Shown: positions 46,867-56,134, counted from the stretch's first letter. The stretch: DNA of 64,000 nucleotides from Streptomyces sp. GESEQ-35 (GCF_017948485.1 NZ_JAFFSX010000003.1:434001-498000), one strand, 5' to 3'. Program-made: numbers and translations. Notes: generated from the letters alone by a model not told the origin.

Positions 46867-48777
46867 TCAGCCGTTCTTGATGCGGTTCGTCAGCTCGGTC
46901 ACCTGGTTGTAGATGGAGCGTCGCTCGGCCATCAGATTGCGGATCTTGCGGTCGGCGTGCATCACCGTCGTATGGTCGCGGCCGCCGAACAGCGCGCCGA
47001 TCTTCGGCAGCGACAGGTCCGTGAGCTCGCGGCACAGGTACATGGCGATCTGGCGTGCCGTGACGAGCTGGCGGCCGCGAGAGCTGCCGCACAGGTCCTC
47101 GACCGTGAGGCCGAAGTAGTCGGCGGTCGCGCTCATGATGGCCGTCGAGGTGATCTCCGGCGTCGAGTCGTCGCCACCCGGGATGAGGTCCTTGAGGACG
47201 ATCTCCGTCAGGCCCAGGTCCACCGGCTGCCGGTTGAGCGACGCGAACGCCGTCACCCGGATCAGCGCGCCCTCCAGCTCGCGGATGTTGCGCGAGATCC
47301 GGGAGGCGATGAACTCCAGTACTTCGGGCGGGGCGTTGAGCTGCTCCTGCACCGCCTTCTTACGAAGGATGGCGATACGGGTCTCCAGCTCGGGCGGCTG
47401 GACGTCGGTGATCAGACCCCACTCGAAACGGTTCCGCAGCCGGTCCTCCAGCGTGACCAGCTGCTTCGGCGGCCGGTCGCTGGAGAGCACGATCTGCTTG
47501 TTGGCGTTGTGGAGGGTGTTGAAGGTGTGGAAGAACTCCTCCTGCGTCGACTCCTTGTCCGCCAGGAACTGGATGTCGTCGACGAGCAGGATGTCCATCT
47601 CCCGGTACCGCTTGCGGAAGCTGTCGCCCTTGCCGTCGCGGATGGAGTTGATGAACTCGTTGGTGAACTCCTCCGAGCTCACGTAGCGCACGCGCGTGCC
47701 CGGGTAGAGGCTCCGCGCGTAGTGCCCGATCGCGTGCAGCAGGTGCGTCTTGCCGAGCCCGGACTCCCCATAGATGAAGAGGGGGTTGTACGCCTTCGCC
47801 GGTGCTTCGGCGACGGCCACCGCGGCCGCGTGTGCGAAGCGGTTGGAGGCGCCGATGACGAACGTGTCGAAGAGGTACTTCGGATTCAGGCGCGCGGTCG
47901 GTTCGCCGGGACCGGTCGCCGGCGCGGGCTGCGCGGCCAGCGGACCGGGAGCGCCGGTGGTGGGAAGGGTGGGGCCTACCGGTCCGCCGCGATGCACATG
48001 ACCGGAGGCGGACGGCGGCTCGGGCCGTTCCCGGCGGGGGTCACGCTGGTTGTATTCGGAGCGGGACTGCTCGTACTCGGAGCGCTGTGTGTCGTAGGAC
48101 GGGCGCTCCATTGACTGCGGACGGTAGTCCTGGGACGGCGGGGGGTACGAGTCCTGGGATCCGTACGAGTCCTGAGAGCCGTAGGAATCCTGGGATCCGT
48201 ACGAGTCCTGCGACGGTGACGCGTACGGGTCGCGTTCCGGGAAGCCGAGCCGCTGCTGCTGCCAGCCGTAGTCGTCCTGGGAGCCGCGCGGCCAGGCGCC
48301 GGGCTCGGGGCGCTGGTATTCCGAGGGGTACGCGGGACGGGCTGTCGGGAGCTGATCCGCGCGGGGCGGGGGCAGTTGGTCGCTCGGGGTGCCGGGGCGG
48401 TCGTCGGCGCGGTGGCGGCCGTAGCCCTCGTATTGGGAGGGGGGTTCCGGCTCGTCGTACCGAGGGCGCGTGGGTGGTGCCGGCGGGGTCGGGGGCTCGC
48501 CGGCGGAGTCGTCGACGGTGATCGCGATGCGGATCGGGCGGCCGCACTCGCGGCTCAGTGTCTCGCTGACGATGGGCGCGAGACGGCCTTCCAGTACGCC
48601 CTTCGCGAATTCGTTCGGTACGGCGAGCAGGGCGGTGTCCGCGACCAGTGCGAGCGGCTGGCAGCGGCGGATCCAGCGCTCGTCCTTCGCCTCGACTCCC
48701 TGTCCGCGGCCCTCGCCGAGGAGCTGCTCGAGTACTCGTGGCCACACTGCGGCAAGATCGGCAGGCACATCAGCCAC
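46867..48777 (-). CDS. dnaA: Chromosomal replication initiator DnaA
   Basis: 636 aa from the GTG at 48777 ([20 protein letters not shown]). Domain I, 1-90. Domain II is a very long disordered linker (90 to about 290) rich in Pro/Tyr/Ser with four SQDSYG-type tandem repeats. Domain III AAA+: [20 protein letters not shown] (Walker A), [20 protein letters not shown] (Walker B), SSDRPPKQL. Domain [22 protein letters not shown], the DnaA-box reader. Extra-long domain II is typical of Streptomyces. No clear Shine-Dalgarno. Two DnaA boxes upstream (48903-48923) imply autoregulation. Confidence 0.97.
   Translation of the reverse strand: MADVPADLAAVWPRVLEQLLGEGRGQGVEAKDERWIRRCQPLALVADTALLAVPNEFAKGVLEGRLAPIVSETLSRECGRPIRIAITVDDSAGEPPTPPAPPTRPRYDEPEPPSQYEGYGRHRADDRPGTPSDQLPPPRADQLPTARPAYPSEYQRPEPGAWPRGSQDDYGWQQQRLGFPERDPYASPSQDSYGSQDSYGSQDSYGSQDSYPPPSQDYRPQSMERPSYDTQRSEYEQSRSEYNQRDPRRERPEPPSASGHVHRGGPVGPTLPTTGAPGPLAAQPAPATGPGEPTARLNPKYLFDTFVIGASNRFAHAAAVAVAEAPAKAYNPLFIYGESGLGKTHLLHAIGHYARSLYPGTRVRYVSSEEFTNEFINSIRDGKGDSFRKRYREMDILLVDDIQFLADKESTQEEFFHTFNTLHNANKQIVLSSDRPPKQLVTLEDRLRNRFEWGLITDVQPPELETRIAILRKKAVQEQLNAPPEVLEFIASRISRNIRELEGALIRVTAFASLNRQPVDLGLTEIVLKDLIPGGDDSTPEITSTAIMSATADYFGLTVEDLCGSSRGRQLVTARQIAMYLCRELTDLSLPKIGALFGGRDHTTVMHADRKIRNLMAERRSIYNQVTELTNRIKNG
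48146..48217 (-). repeat. Four 18-bp tandem repeats in dnaA domain II
   Basis: Units at 48146, 48164, 48182 and 48200, consensus TACGAGTCCTGGGATCCG, encoding repeated DSYGSQ. Length changes in multiples of 18 bp would preserve frame. Confidence 0.8.
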
Positions 48778-48902
48778 AGGGCACGCTCTCTCGTGGGTCC
48801 CACGAACGTGTGGTTGTGGGACGGCTTGGGATTCAAATCGGGTGGGACGGGCGAATGGGAGTCCAGCCACGGTAGTCAGGGCGACGGGTGCGGTTCAAGT
48901 TG

Positions 48903-48923
48903 TTGTCCCCAGGCTGTGGATAG
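48903..48923. promoter_or_regulatory. DnaA boxes in the dnaA-rpmH promoter region
   Basis: TTGTCCCCA (48903-48911) and TGTGGATAG (48915-48923), each with one mismatch, inverted and 3 bp apart, about 130 bp upstream of the dnaA start. Paired DnaA boxes in the dnaA promoter are described for S. lividans and mediate autorepression. Confidence 0.7.
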
Positions 48924-48944
48924 TGTCTCCTGAGGGCTGTTGGT

Positions 48945-48974
48945 TTGACCGGATGGCGTAGCCCCGCGTACCGT
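48945..48974 (+). promoter_or_regulatory. Candidate rpmH promoter
   Basis: TTGACC and TACCGT are separated by 18 bp on the plus strand, about 170 bp before rpmH. The hexamers resemble vegetative Streptomyces promoters. Confidence 0.45.
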
Positions 48975-49142
48975 GACCAGGTCGAGTTGTCGATGGCTGC
49001 TGCCGCCTGCCTCCGATGGGCACAGATCGCGTCAAGGTGATCGGGAAGCGGTGCACTCGGGCGTTAACGCGAGCTACTCGTGGGCGCACGGTGACAGCCA
49101 GGACGGCACCCGCCACTACCGATTGATTTCTGGAGCCCCCGA

Positions 49143-49280
49143 GTGAGCAAGCGCACCTTCCAGCCGAACAACCGTCGTCGCGCGAAGACCCACGGCTTCC
49201 GCCTGCGGATGCGTACCCGTGCCGGTCGCGCGATTCTCGCCAACCGCCGTAGCAAGGGTCGCGCCAGCCTGTCCGCCTGA
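49143..49280 (+). CDS. rpmH: 50S ribosomal protein L34
   Basis: 45 aa from [23 protein letters not shown], then [20 protein letters not shown], the full L34 sequence. TGGAG lies 8 bp upstream. First gene of rpmH-rnpA-yidD-yidC-jag-rsmG to the right of oriC. Confidence 0.97.
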   Translation: MSKRTFQPNNRRRAKTHGFRLRMRTRAGRAILANRRSKGRASLSA

Positions 49281-49301
49281 TTCTGATCAGGTCATGACGT
49301 C

Positions 49302-49673
49302 GTGCTGCCTACCGAGCATCGGCTGAGGCGGCGCGAAGACTTCGCGACCGCTGTACGGCGAGGACGCAGGGCCGGCCGCCCGACTCTTGTCGTCCACCTT
49401 CGTAGCGGTGCCACGGACCCGCACGCGCCTGGGGAGAGCGCTCCCCCGACGCGTGCGGGTTTCGTCGTGAGCAAGGCGGTGGGCGGTGCGGTCGTACGGA
49501 ACAAGGTGAAGCGCAGACTCCGGCATCTGATGCGGGAGCGAGTCGCCCTGTTGCCCCCCGGTAGCCTGGTAGTCGTACGAGCGTTGCCCGGCGCGGGCGA
49601 CGCCGACCATGGACAACTGGCCCAAGACCTGGATGCCGCTCTGGAGCGGCTGCTGGGAGGGGGCGCACGATGA
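49302..49673 (+). CDS. rnpA: Ribonuclease P protein component
   Basis: 123 aa, GTG start ([20 protein letters not shown]). The RNR motif is [17 protein letters not shown]. It assists RNase P RNA in 5' maturation of tRNAs. It is 21 bp after rpmH and overlaps yidD by 4 bp. Confidence 0.96.
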   Translation: MLPTEHRLRRREDFATAVRRGRRAGRPTLVVHLRSGATDPHAPGESAPPTRAGFVVSKAVGGAVVRNKVKRRLRHLMRERVALLPPGSLVVVRALPGAGDADHGQLAQDLDAALERLLGGGAR

Positions 49674-50023
49674 AGTACCCGCTACTGGCTCTGATCAAGC
49701 TCTATCAGTGGACGATCAGTCCGCTGCTCGGGCCGGTCTGCAAGTACTACCCGTCGTGCTCCCACTACGGCTATACGGCCATCGACCGGCACGGTGCCAT
49801 CAAGGGAACGGCACTCACCGCCTGGCGCATCCTGCGGTGCAATCCGTGGTCGCTCGGTGGTGTGGACCATGTCCCGCCGCGCAAGCGCCCGCGGTGGCAC
49901 GAAATGCTGCGTGACGCCTGGCGTGCACGCAAGGGCGGGCACTCCGCCGCCGAAACGGCCACAGAGGGACAGAGTCCTTCGAGCCCGGCCGCAGAGACCC
50001 CGTCCCATGCCCAAGGAGCATGA
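49670..50023 (+). CDS. yidD: Membrane protein insertion efficiency factor YidD
   Basis: 117 aa. Core: [60 protein letters not shown], the complete YidD signature with its Cys residues. The C-terminal 35 residues are disordered. It helps YidC insert membrane proteins. Start overlaps the rnpA stop (ATGA). Confidence 0.95.
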   Translation: MKYPLLALIKLYQWTISPLLGPVCKYYPSCSHYGYTAIDRHGAIKGTALTAWRILRCNPWSLGGVDHVPPRKRPRWHEMLRDAWRARKGGHSAAETATEGQSPSSPAAETPSHAQGA

Positions 50024-50026
50024 TTA

Positions 50027-51307
50027 GTGGACACGATTGCCAGCCTCTTCAGCTTCATCACGACACCTGTCTCCTGGGTCATCGTCCAGTTCCACTCGGT
50101 GTACGGCGCCCTCTTCGGCGACGACACCGGGTGGGCCTGGGGCCTGTCCATCGTGTCCCTGGTGATTCTGATCCGTATCTGCTTGATCCCGCTCTTCGTG
50201 AAGCAGATCAAGTCGACCCGGGCGATGCAGACGCTTCAGCCCGAGATGAAGAAGATCCAGGAGCGCTACAAGAACGACAAACAGCGTCAGTCCGAAGAGA
50301 TGATGAAGCTGTACAAGGAGACGGGCACCAACCCGCTCTCCTCGTGCCTTCCCATCCTGGCGCAGTCGCCGTTCTTCTTCGCCCTGTACCACGTGCTCAA
50401 CAGCATCGCGACGAACGACACGATCGGCGTGATCAACAAGGGTCTGCTGGAGAGCGCGCAGAAGGCGCATATCTTCGGTGCCCCCCTCGCCTCGAAGTTC
50501 ACCGACAGCTCGTCGAAGGTGGAGGCGCTCGGCGCCACGCTGACCGACGTCCGGATCGTCACCGCGATCATGATCGTCATGATGTCTGCGTCGCAGTTCT
50601 ACACGCAGCGCCAGTTGATGACGAAGAACGTCGACACCACGGTGAAGACGCCCTTCATGCAGCAGCAGAAGATGCTGATGTACATCTTCCCGGTCATGTT
50701 CGCCGTCTTCGGCATCAACTTCCCGGTCGGTGTCCTCGTCTACTGGCTGACCACCAACGTGTGGACCATGGGCCAGCAGATGTACGTCATCCGCAACAAC
50801 CCGACCCCGGGTTCCAAGGCCCAGGCCGCGTACCTGGAGCGCCTGACCAAGCACGTCACGCACCAGGGCAAGGCTCGTCGGCGCAGTGAGCGCAACATCG
50901 TCAAGGCCATCGTCGCCAAGGGCCGTGACCGCAACGAGTACGAGCGCAAGTTCATCAACGGCCTGAGCAAGGCCGGCCTCGTGGCGCAGGCGGACGGTTT
51001 CGTCGTGAAGGGCGAGGCCGCGACCGCTGTCGAGACCGAGGACGGTGCGCCGACGACCGGCACCCCCAAGCGCCAGCAGCCCAAGCGGCAGAGCAAGGCT
51101 CAGCGGCAGTCCGGCAGCCCCAAGGCGGCCGGTGAGTCCTCCGAGCCGAAGACGTCGCTGAGCAAGTCCGACGAGCCCGAGGACGCCAAGCCTGCCGCAA
51201 AGAAGACCGAGCAGAAGCCCGGCTCCGGTAGTTCCGGTGGCCGCAGCAAGGCTCAGTCCGGGCAGCGCAAGGGCCCGCAGCGGCCCAAGTCCCCGTCCAA
51301 GAAGTAA
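50027..51307 (+). CDS. yidC: Membrane protein insertase YidC
   Basis: 426 aa, GTG start 3 bp after yidD. Five membrane helices of the YidC/Oxa1 type. The groove Arg is in [34 protein letters not shown] and [20 protein letters not shown] are conserved. A long basic Lys/Ser/Gln tail (about 110 residues) probably binds ribosomes, as in other Gram-positive YidC proteins. Confidence 0.97.
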   Translation: MDTIASLFSFITTPVSWVIVQFHSVYGALFGDDTGWAWGLSIVSLVILIRICLIPLFVKQIKSTRAMQTLQPEMKKIQERYKNDKQRQSEEMMKLYKETGTNPLSSCLPILAQSPFFFALYHVLNSIATNDTIGVINKGLLESAQKAHIFGAPLASKFTDSSSKVEALGATLTDVRIVTAIMIVMMSASQFYTQRQLMTKNVDTTVKTPFMQQQKMLMYIFPVMFAVFGINFPVGVLVYWLTTNVWTMGQQMYVIRNNPTPGSKAQAAYLERLTKHVTHQGKARRRSERNIVKAIVAKGRDRNEYERKFINGLSKAGLVAQADGFVVKGEAATAVETEDGAPTTGTPKRQQPKRQSKAQRQSGSPKAAGESSEPKTSLSKSDEPEDAKPAAKKTEQKPGSGSSGGRSKAQSGQRKGPQRPKSPSKK

Positions 51308-51322
51308 GAAGGAGTCCATCCC

Positions 51323-51841
51323 GTGACGGAAGGCACCACCTCCGCTGCTGCCGAGGGTGCAGACACAGACACCCTGTCCCGCCTGGAGCAGGAGGGCGAG
51401 ATCGCTGCGGACTACCTCGAGGGTCTGCTGGACATCGCCGATCTCGATGGCGACATCGACATGGATGTCGAGGCGGACCGCGCCGCTGTGTCGATCATCA
51501 GCGACTCGAGCGGCCGTGACCTGCAGAAGTTGGTCGGCCGTGACGGTGAGGTACTGGAGGCGCTCCAGGAGCTCACGCGCCTGGCCGTGCACCGGGAGAC
51601 CGGGGATCGCAGCCGTCTGATGCTGGACATCGCCGGCTACCGGGCCAAGAAGCGCACGGAGCTTTCCGAGCTGGGCGCGAAGGCCGCCGCCGAGGTCAGG
51701 AGCAGCGGTGAGCCCGTAAAGCTGAATCCGATGACTCCATTCGAGCGCAAGGTCGTGCACGACGCGGTCAAGTCCGCGGGTCTGCGCAGTGAGTCCGAGG
51801 GCGAGGAGCCGCAGCGCTTCGTCGTTGTACTTCCTGCCTGA
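51323..51841 (+). CDS. jag: Jag/KhpB family R3H domain RNA-binding protein
   Basis: 172 aa, GTG start after AAGGAG. An acidic N-terminus, then a KH domain with the loop LVGRDGEVLEALQELTRLAV, then an R3H domain (NPMTPFERKVVHDAVKSAG) with Arg-x3-His. KhpB binds RNA and affects cell elongation and division in firmicutes. Standard position after yidC. Confidence 0.93.
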   Translation: MTEGTTSAAAEGADTDTLSRLEQEGEIAADYLEGLLDIADLDGDIDMDVEADRAAVSIISDSSGRDLQKLVGRDGEVLEALQELTRLAVHRETGDRSRLMLDIAGYRAKKRTELSELGAKAAAEVRSSGEPVKLNPMTPFERKVVHDAVKSAGLRSESEGEEPQRFVVVLPA

Positions 51842-51859
51842 TCGGTCCTTACGGTCCTC

Positions 51860-51888
51860 CGGCCCCGTCTGCCCGGCAGGCGGGGCCG
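51860..51888 (+). terminator. Hairpin between jag and rsmG
   Basis: CGGCCCCGTCTG pairs with CAGGCGGGGCCG (12 pairs, one G-U) around CCCGG, then AACTTTGTC. Probably a partial terminator or processing signal, since rsmG follows 80 bp later. Confidence 0.7.
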
Positions 51889-51968
51889 AACTTTGTCAGC
51901 CTGATAGTTCTGGTGGTTCTCGTGGTCGGCGCTCGGTACGCCGATGCGGTACGGAAGGACGGTCCCCC

Positions 51969-52685
51969 GTGACGGAGGCAGCGGAGCTTCCCCCCGCGCC
52001 CGAGCAGGCGCGTGAGGTGTTCGGCGATCGCTTCGCGGATGCGGTGCGCTATGCCGAGCTGCTCGCTGAGGCGGGCGTTCAGCGCGGTCTGATCGGCCCG
52101 CGTGAGGTGCCCCGCCTGTGGGAGCGGCACCTGCTGAACTGTGCGGTGCTCTCCGAGGTCGTGCCCGAGGGGGTGACTGTGTGCGACGTCGGCTCGGGTG
52201 CCGGCCTGCCCGGCATTCCTCTGGCACTGGTTCGGGAGGACCTGAAGATCACGCTGTTGGAGCCGCTGCTTCGGCGTACCACCTTCCTGACCGAGGTCGT
52301 CGAGCTTCTGGACCTCGACCATGTGACCGTCGTGCGCGGGCGCGCCGAAGAGGTCATGGGGAAGGTCACCCCCGTGCATGTCGTGACCGCACGTGCCGTG
52401 GCTCCGCTGGACCGACTGGCCGCCTGGGGTATCCCGCTACTGCGCCCGTACGGCGAGATGCTCGCCCTCAAGGGCGATACCGCTGAGGAGGAGCTCAAGG
52501 CGGCCACTACGGCGCTGAGCAAGCTTGGTGCGGTGGAGACGTCCATCATCCATGTGGGCGAAGGAGTGGTGGATCCGCTGTCCACGGTCGTACGGGTTGA
52601 GGTGGGCGAGAGTCCGGGCGGTGTGCGCTTCGCGGCGAAGCGTGCGAAGGCGGCCAGGACTGGACGTGCGCGGCGGCGCCGCTGA
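51969..52685 (+). CDS. rsmG: 16S rRNA (guanine-N7) methyltransferase RsmG
   Basis: 238 aa from the GTG at 51969, with GGAAGGA upstream. SAM motif CDVGSGAGLPGIPLALVRED. Family elements RLWERHLLNCAVL and VTARAVAPLDRLAAW. It methylates G527 of 16S rRNA; loss causes low-level streptomycin resistance and, in Streptomyces, raised antibiotic production (family knowledge). Confidence 0.96.
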   Translation: MTEAAELPPAPEQAREVFGDRFADAVRYAELLAEAGVQRGLIGPREVPRLWERHLLNCAVLSEVVPEGVTVCDVGSGAGLPGIPLALVREDLKITLLEPLLRRTTFLTEVVELLDLDHVTVVRGRAEEVMGKVTPVHVVTARAVAPLDRLAAWGIPLLRPYGEMLALKGDTAEEELKAATTALSKLGAVETSIIHVGEGVVDPLSTVVRVEVGESPGGVRFAAKRAKAARTGRARRRR

Positions 52686-52777
52686 TCCGTCCTGATGACG
52701 AGACGTACTCCACACAAGCCGCCAAACCTACCCATGCCGGAGTGTCGCGACAGTTCGGCCGCACCTGGTGTGCATCG

Positions 52778-52793
52778 TGTTTCACGTGAAACG
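52778..52793. promoter_or_regulatory. parS site upstream of parA (one mismatch)
   Basis: TGTTTCACGTGAAACG, differing only at the last base, in the rsmG-parA gap. Confidence 0.8.
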
Positions 52794-52884
52794 TCGCTCA
52801 CTGCTCCACGGCATCATCAGCCGCGGTCGCGCGGCCGAACCCCGCGATCGGAAGCCTCTCGGGTCACTCCGAGAGGTAACGGAG

Positions 52885-52911
52885 TTGTCCACAGAGGTGG
52901 ATTTCTCCACA
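52885..52911. promoter_or_regulatory. DnaA boxes upstream of parA
   Basis: TTGTCCACA (52885-52893, exact) and TTCTCCACA (52903-52911, one mismatch), in tandem on the plus strand, 9 bp apart, 37-63 bp before the chosen parA start. Confidence 0.65.
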
Positions 52912-52947
52912 GAACAACAGGCCTCACTGGTTCACGACCCCGAAGGC

Positions 52948-54021
52948 ATGGGAGGCTCTGTTCATTGCGAGCCTGAAGTCGAGGAGAGTGAATCCTTGCG
53001 GTCCGACGCCAACATCGCGGGACCGATGACCGATCCGGTCCCCGGTCCCCGTACCGAATCGATGGGGGACGATGTTTCACGTGAAACACCGCCCCCGATG
53101 GACGACACTCCCATCGGTCGTGCTGCCCAACTGGCGGTGGAGGCCCTGGGCCGCGCCGGCGAGGGTCTGCCACGGCCGGAGCAGACCCGGGTCATGGTGG
53201 TCGCCAACCAGAAGGGAGGCGTGGGCAAGACAACGACGACCGTCAATCTTGCCGCTTCGCTGGCCCTTCATGGCGGCCGTGTCCTGGTGATCGACCTCGA
53301 CCCACAGGGCAATGCGTCCACCGCCCTGGGAATCGACCATCACGCCGAAGTCCCATCCATCTATGACGTATTGGTCGAGAGCAGGCCGCTTTCGGAGGTC
53401 GTTCAGCCGGTCCCTGATGTCGAGGGGCTCTTCTGCGCGCCCGCCACGATCGACCTCGCTGGTGCCGAGATCGAGCTGGTGTCCCTGGTGGCCCGTGAGA
53501 GCCGGCTCCAGCGGGCCATCCAGGCCTACGAGCAGCCGCTGGACTACGTCCTCATCGACTGCCCGCCCTCGCTCGGCCTCTTGACGGTCAACGCGCTGGT
53601 GGCCGGGGCGGAGGTCCTCATCCCCATCCAGTGCGAGTACTACGCGCTGGAAGGCTTGGGCCAACTCCTGCGCAATGTCGACCTGGTGCGGGGGCACCTC
53701 AACCCCGCCCTGCATGTATCGACGATCCTGCTCACCATGTACGACGGCCGGACGCGCCTTGCGTCCCAGGTCGCGGACGAGGTGCGCAACCACTTCGGTG
53801 ACGAGGTGCTACGAACGAGCATCCCTCGCTCGGTCCGTATCTCCGAGGCACCGAGCTACGGGCAGACGGTACTGACCTACGATCCCGGATCGAGCGGTGC
53901 CCTGTCCTATCTTGAGGCGGCACGAGAAATCGCGCTGAAGGGCGTCGGCGTCAACTACGAAGCGACGAACGCCCATATCGGTGCCCAGAGTGACCCGAGC
54001 ATGGTGGAGGGGATCCAGTGA
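52948..54021 (+). CDS. parA: Chromosome partitioning ATPase ParA
   Basis: 357 aa from the ATG at 52948. The start is uncertain: in-frame alternatives are 52768 (GTG), 52996 (TTG with GAGGAG) and 53026 (ATG). The N-terminal about 90 residues are variable; a parS site (53073) is coded within them. The deviant Walker A is [20 protein letters not shown], with [13 protein letters not shown] and [20 protein letters not shown]. It moves ParB-parS complexes and, in Streptomyces, spaces nucleoids in aerial hyphae. It overlaps parB by 4 bp. Confidence 0.95.
   Translation: MGGSVHCEPEVEESESLRSDANIAGPMTDPVPGPRTESMGDDVSRETPPPMDDTPIGRAAQLAVEALGRAGEGLPRPEQTRVMVVANQKGGVGKTTTTVNLAASLALHGGRVLVIDLDPQGNASTALGIDHHAEVPSIYDVLVESRPLSEVVQPVPDVEGLFCAPATIDLAGAEIELVSLVARESRLQRAIQAYEQPLDYVLIDCPPSLGLLTVNALVAGAEVLIPIQCEYYALEGLGQLLRNVDLVRGHLNPALHVSTILLTMYDGRTRLASQVADEVRNHFGDEVLRTSIPRSVRISEAPSYGQTVLTYDPGSSGALSYLEAAREIALKGVGVNYEATNAHIGAQSDPSMVEGIQ
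53073..53088. promoter_or_regulatory. parS site (exact), inside parA
   Basis: TGTTTCACGTGAAACA, exact consensus. It is read in frame as DVSRET within the ParA N-terminus. Confidence 0.9.
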
Positions 54022-55112
54022 GCGAGCGACGGAGGGGGTTGGGCCGTGGTCTCGGCGCACTGATCCCTGCTGCCCCGACGGAAAAGGCGGTGCCTCCAGC
54101 TGTGGGGGGCGCTGCCACGTCACCCGCGGCGGTACCGGTGCTGACTACCGACCGCGGAGTGGCCGCGGCGAAGGTGGCAATGCTGCCGCCTGTTTCACAT
54201 GAAACCGAGGAGCCGTCGGTCAATGGTGTGGCGGAGACGCCGGCGCCGCCGATTGGCGCCCACTTCGCTGAGATTCCCCTCGACGCCATCACGCCGAACC
54301 CGCGTCAGCCGCGTGAGGTCTTCGACGAGGATGCGCTGCAGGAGCTCGTCACCTCCATCCAGGAGGTCGGTCTCCTCCAGCCCGTCGTCGTACGGCAGGT
54401 CGGCCCCGCCCGCTACGAGCTCATCATGGGCGAGCGGCGCTGGCGGGCCTGCCGTGAGGCGGGGCTCGAGGCGATCCCGGCGATCGTGCGAGCCACGGAC
54501 GACGAGAAGCTTCTCCTGGACGCCCTTCTGGAGAACCTGCACCGTGCTCAGCTGAACCCGATCGAAGAGGCGGCTGCCTACGATCAGCTGCTCAAGGACT
54601 TCAACTGCACGCACGATCAGCTGGCGGACCGCATCGGCCGGTCCCGTCCGCAGGTGTCCAACACCCTGCGTCTGTTGAAGCTCACGCCGAAGGTTCAGAA
54701 CCGGGTGGCTGCCGGGGTGCTCTCCGCCGGGCATGCGCGGGCGCTTCTCTCCGTCGATGATCCGGAGGAACAGGAGCGGCTGGCCTACCGGGTCGTGGCG
54801 GAGGGGCTCTCGGTCAGGTCCGTCGAGGAGATCGTGACCTTGATGGGCTCCCGCCCGCAGAAGGCCCAGCGTGCCAAGGGGCCGCGGGCCGGTGCCCGGG
54901 TTTCCCCGGCGCTGACCGACCTCGCAGGCCGTCTCTCGGACCGCTTCGAGACGCGGGTGAAGGTCGACCTCGGCCAGAAGAAGGGCAAGATCACGGTCGA
55001 GTTCGCGTCGATAGAGGATCTTGAGCGCATCCTCGGCTCCATTGCTCCCGGCGAAGGACCCGTTCTCCAGAAGAGTCTTCTGGACGACGACGCGGAGGAC
55101 ACCGAGGACTGA
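54018..55112 (+). CDS. parB: Chromosome partitioning protein ParB
   Basis: 364 aa, GTG start overlapping the parA stop. ParA-interacting N-terminus [16 protein letters not shown]. CTPase/ParB domain [20 protein letters not shown] and [36 protein letters not shown]-terminal dimerisation region [20 protein letters not shown]. It spreads from parS as a CTP-dependent clamp. A strong terminator follows at 55156. Confidence 0.97.
   Translation: MSERRRGLGRGLGALIPAAPTEKAVPPAVGGAATSPAAVPVLTTDRGVAAAKVAMLPPVSHETEEPSVNGVAETPAPPIGAHFAEIPLDAITPNPRQPREVFDEDALQELVTSIQEVGLLQPVVVRQVGPARYELIMGERRWRACREAGLEAIPAIVRATDDEKLLLDALLENLHRAQLNPIEEAAAYDQLLKDFNCTHDQLADRIGRSRPQVSNTLRLLKLTPKVQNRVAAGVLSAGHARALLSVDDPEEQERLAYRVVAEGLSVRSVEEIVTLMGSRPQKAQRAKGPRAGARVSPALTDLAGRLSDRFETRVKVDLGQKKGKITVEFASIEDLERILGSIAPGEGPVLQKSLLDDDAEDTED
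54191..54206. promoter_or_regulatory. parS-like site inside parB (two mismatches)
   Basis: TGTTTCACATGAAACC. The central CG is CA and the last base differs. Encodes VSHET. Confidence 0.45.
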
Positions 55113-55155
55113 GTGTTCGGCCGATGGGACGGGAGTTCCGCCCGCGTCGGCCGAC

Positions 55156-55207
55156 AGAGCGGGCCGTGTCCGGTGTGTACCGGAACACGGCCTGCTCTTT
55201 GCTTTTT
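55156..55207 (+). terminator. Rho-independent terminator of parAB
   Basis: AGAGC-G-GGCCGTGT...CCGG pairs with CCGG-A-ACACGGCC-T-GCTCT (about 18 pairs, one bulge) and is followed by TTGCTTTTTGG, an unusually clear T-tract for this genome. Confidence 0.9.
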
Positions 55208-55295
55208 GGCAGTATCGATGGAATCGCATCGTGGATACGATGCGTTCGGGTATGGCGCATCCACCCGGCAGCACCTCTCAGGGGAGGCAGAGGCC

Positions 55296-55553
55296 ATGCG
55301 AACGGTGAGCCGCACCGGACTGGTGAGCGCGGGCTTGGGGCTGGGCGCGGTCGGCGGATTCGTCGGCAGCCTGCTCCGGGAGCGAAGCGCACTGACGGCC
55401 GCCCGCGACGCGGCGGGAGAAGGAAGCGAGGAACAGCCTTCATGGGGCGCCGGCTCGTACCGCTCACGCTGGACAACCTTCAGGACCTTCCCAAGCGCTG
55501 TCGCACGTGTGTCTTCTGGGAGCTGGACCCAGTCAGCGGCGAAGCAGCGGTAA
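55296..55553 (+). CDS. Possible small membrane-anchored protein
   Basis: 85 aa from an ATG with GGGGAGG 8 bp upstream. The first half reads as a real protein: MRTVSRTGLVSAGLGLGAVG, GFVGSLLRERSALTAARDAA, one membrane helix followed by a charged helix. The last 37 codons overlap the GNAT gene start (55442) in another frame and look non-coding (Ser/Arg-rich). It may be a genuine small gene with a run-on end, or a leader peptide coupled to the next gene. Confidence 0.35.
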   Translation: MRTVSRTGLVSAGLGLGAVGGFVGSLLRERSALTAARDAAGEGSEEQPSWGAGSYRSRWTTFRTFPSAVARVSSGSWTQSAAKQR

Positions 55554-56059
55554 AGGCGGGCACCCCGGCCCTGGAGAAGGAGGCCTGGATCTCCGCAGTC
55601 CTGCTGGACTGGGGGTCCTGCGGCCGTGTCGTGTACGTCGACGACGTGCCCGTGGGCTTTGTGCTCTACGCTCCCCCCGCATACGTCCCTCGCGCGACAG
55701 CATTTCCCACGAGCCCTGTCTCACCCGACGCCGTGCAGTTGATGACCGCGTTCATCATGCCGGGCTACCAGGGGCAGGGGCTGGGCCGAGTGATGGTTCA
55801 GACGGTCGCCAAGGATCTGCTGCGTCGGGGCTTCAGGGCGATCGAAGCCTTCGGGGACGCTCGTTGGTCGGAGCCTGCCTGCGTTCTGCCCGCCGATCAT
55901 CTGACGGCCGTGGGCTTCAAGACGGTTCGGCCCCACCCCACATATCCGCGTCTGCGTCTGGAACTGCGGACGACCCTCTCCTGGAAGGAAGACGTGGAGA
56001 TGGCATTGGACCGGCTACTGGGGGCGGTGCAGAAGGAGCCGGTGCTGCGGCCGCTGTAG
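55442..56059 (+). CDS. GNAT family N-acetyltransferase
   Basis: 205 aa from the ATG at 55442 (GRRLVPLTLDNLQDLPKRCR); GAGG lies 9 bp upstream. The acetyl-CoA loop is TAFIMPGYQGQGLGRVMVQT, the R/Q-x-x-G-x-G/A signature, and GFKTVRPHPTYPRLRLEL follows. CRTCVFWELDP near residue 20 is a subfamily marker with two Cys. Conserved between parB and trxA in streptomycetes. Substrate unknown. Confidence 0.85.
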   Translation: MGRRLVPLTLDNLQDLPKRCRTCVFWELDPVSGEAAVKAGTPALEKEAWISAVLLDWGSCGRVVYVDDVPVGFVLYAPPAYVPRATAFPTSPVSPDAVQLMTAFIMPGYQGQGLGRVMVQTVAKDLLRRGFRAIEAFGDARWSEPACVLPADHLTAVGFKTVRPHPTYPRLRLELRTTLSWKEDVEMALDRLLGAVQKEPVLRPL

Positions 56060-56062
56060 AGG

Positions 56063-56078
56063 CGTTTCACGTGAAACA
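56063..56078. promoter_or_regulatory. parS site (one mismatch), left arm of hairpin
   Basis: CGTTTCACGTGAAACA, 4 bp after the GNAT stop. It forms the base of the 25-bp inverted repeat 56064-56129. Confidence 0.85.
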
Positions 56079-56129
56079 CGAATGGGCCGAACCCCGGAAG
56101 GGTTGGCCCATTCGTGTTTCACGTGAAAC
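56064..56129. terminator. 25-bp inverted repeat with parS in both arms; bidirectional terminator
   Basis: 56064-56088 is the exact reverse complement of 56105-56129. Inside, AACCC/GGGTT adds 5 pairs around CGGAA, after a single bulged G. It lies between the convergent GNAT gene (stop 56059) and trxA (stop 56135). Each arm starts with a parS core, itself palindromic, so the DNA can also form small cruciforms. Confidence 0.88.
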
Positions 56130-56130
56130 A
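56115..56130. promoter_or_regulatory. parS site (exact), right arm of hairpin
   Basis: TGTTTCACGTGAAACA, exact, 4 bp beyond the trxA stop. Confidence 0.9.
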
Positions 56131-56134
56131 TCGA

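Noticed and set aside
46663..48114. A 483-codon plus-strand frame running from oriC over dnaA
   Set aside because: Antisense to dnaA, starts within the DnaA-box array, and has no homology-like motifs.
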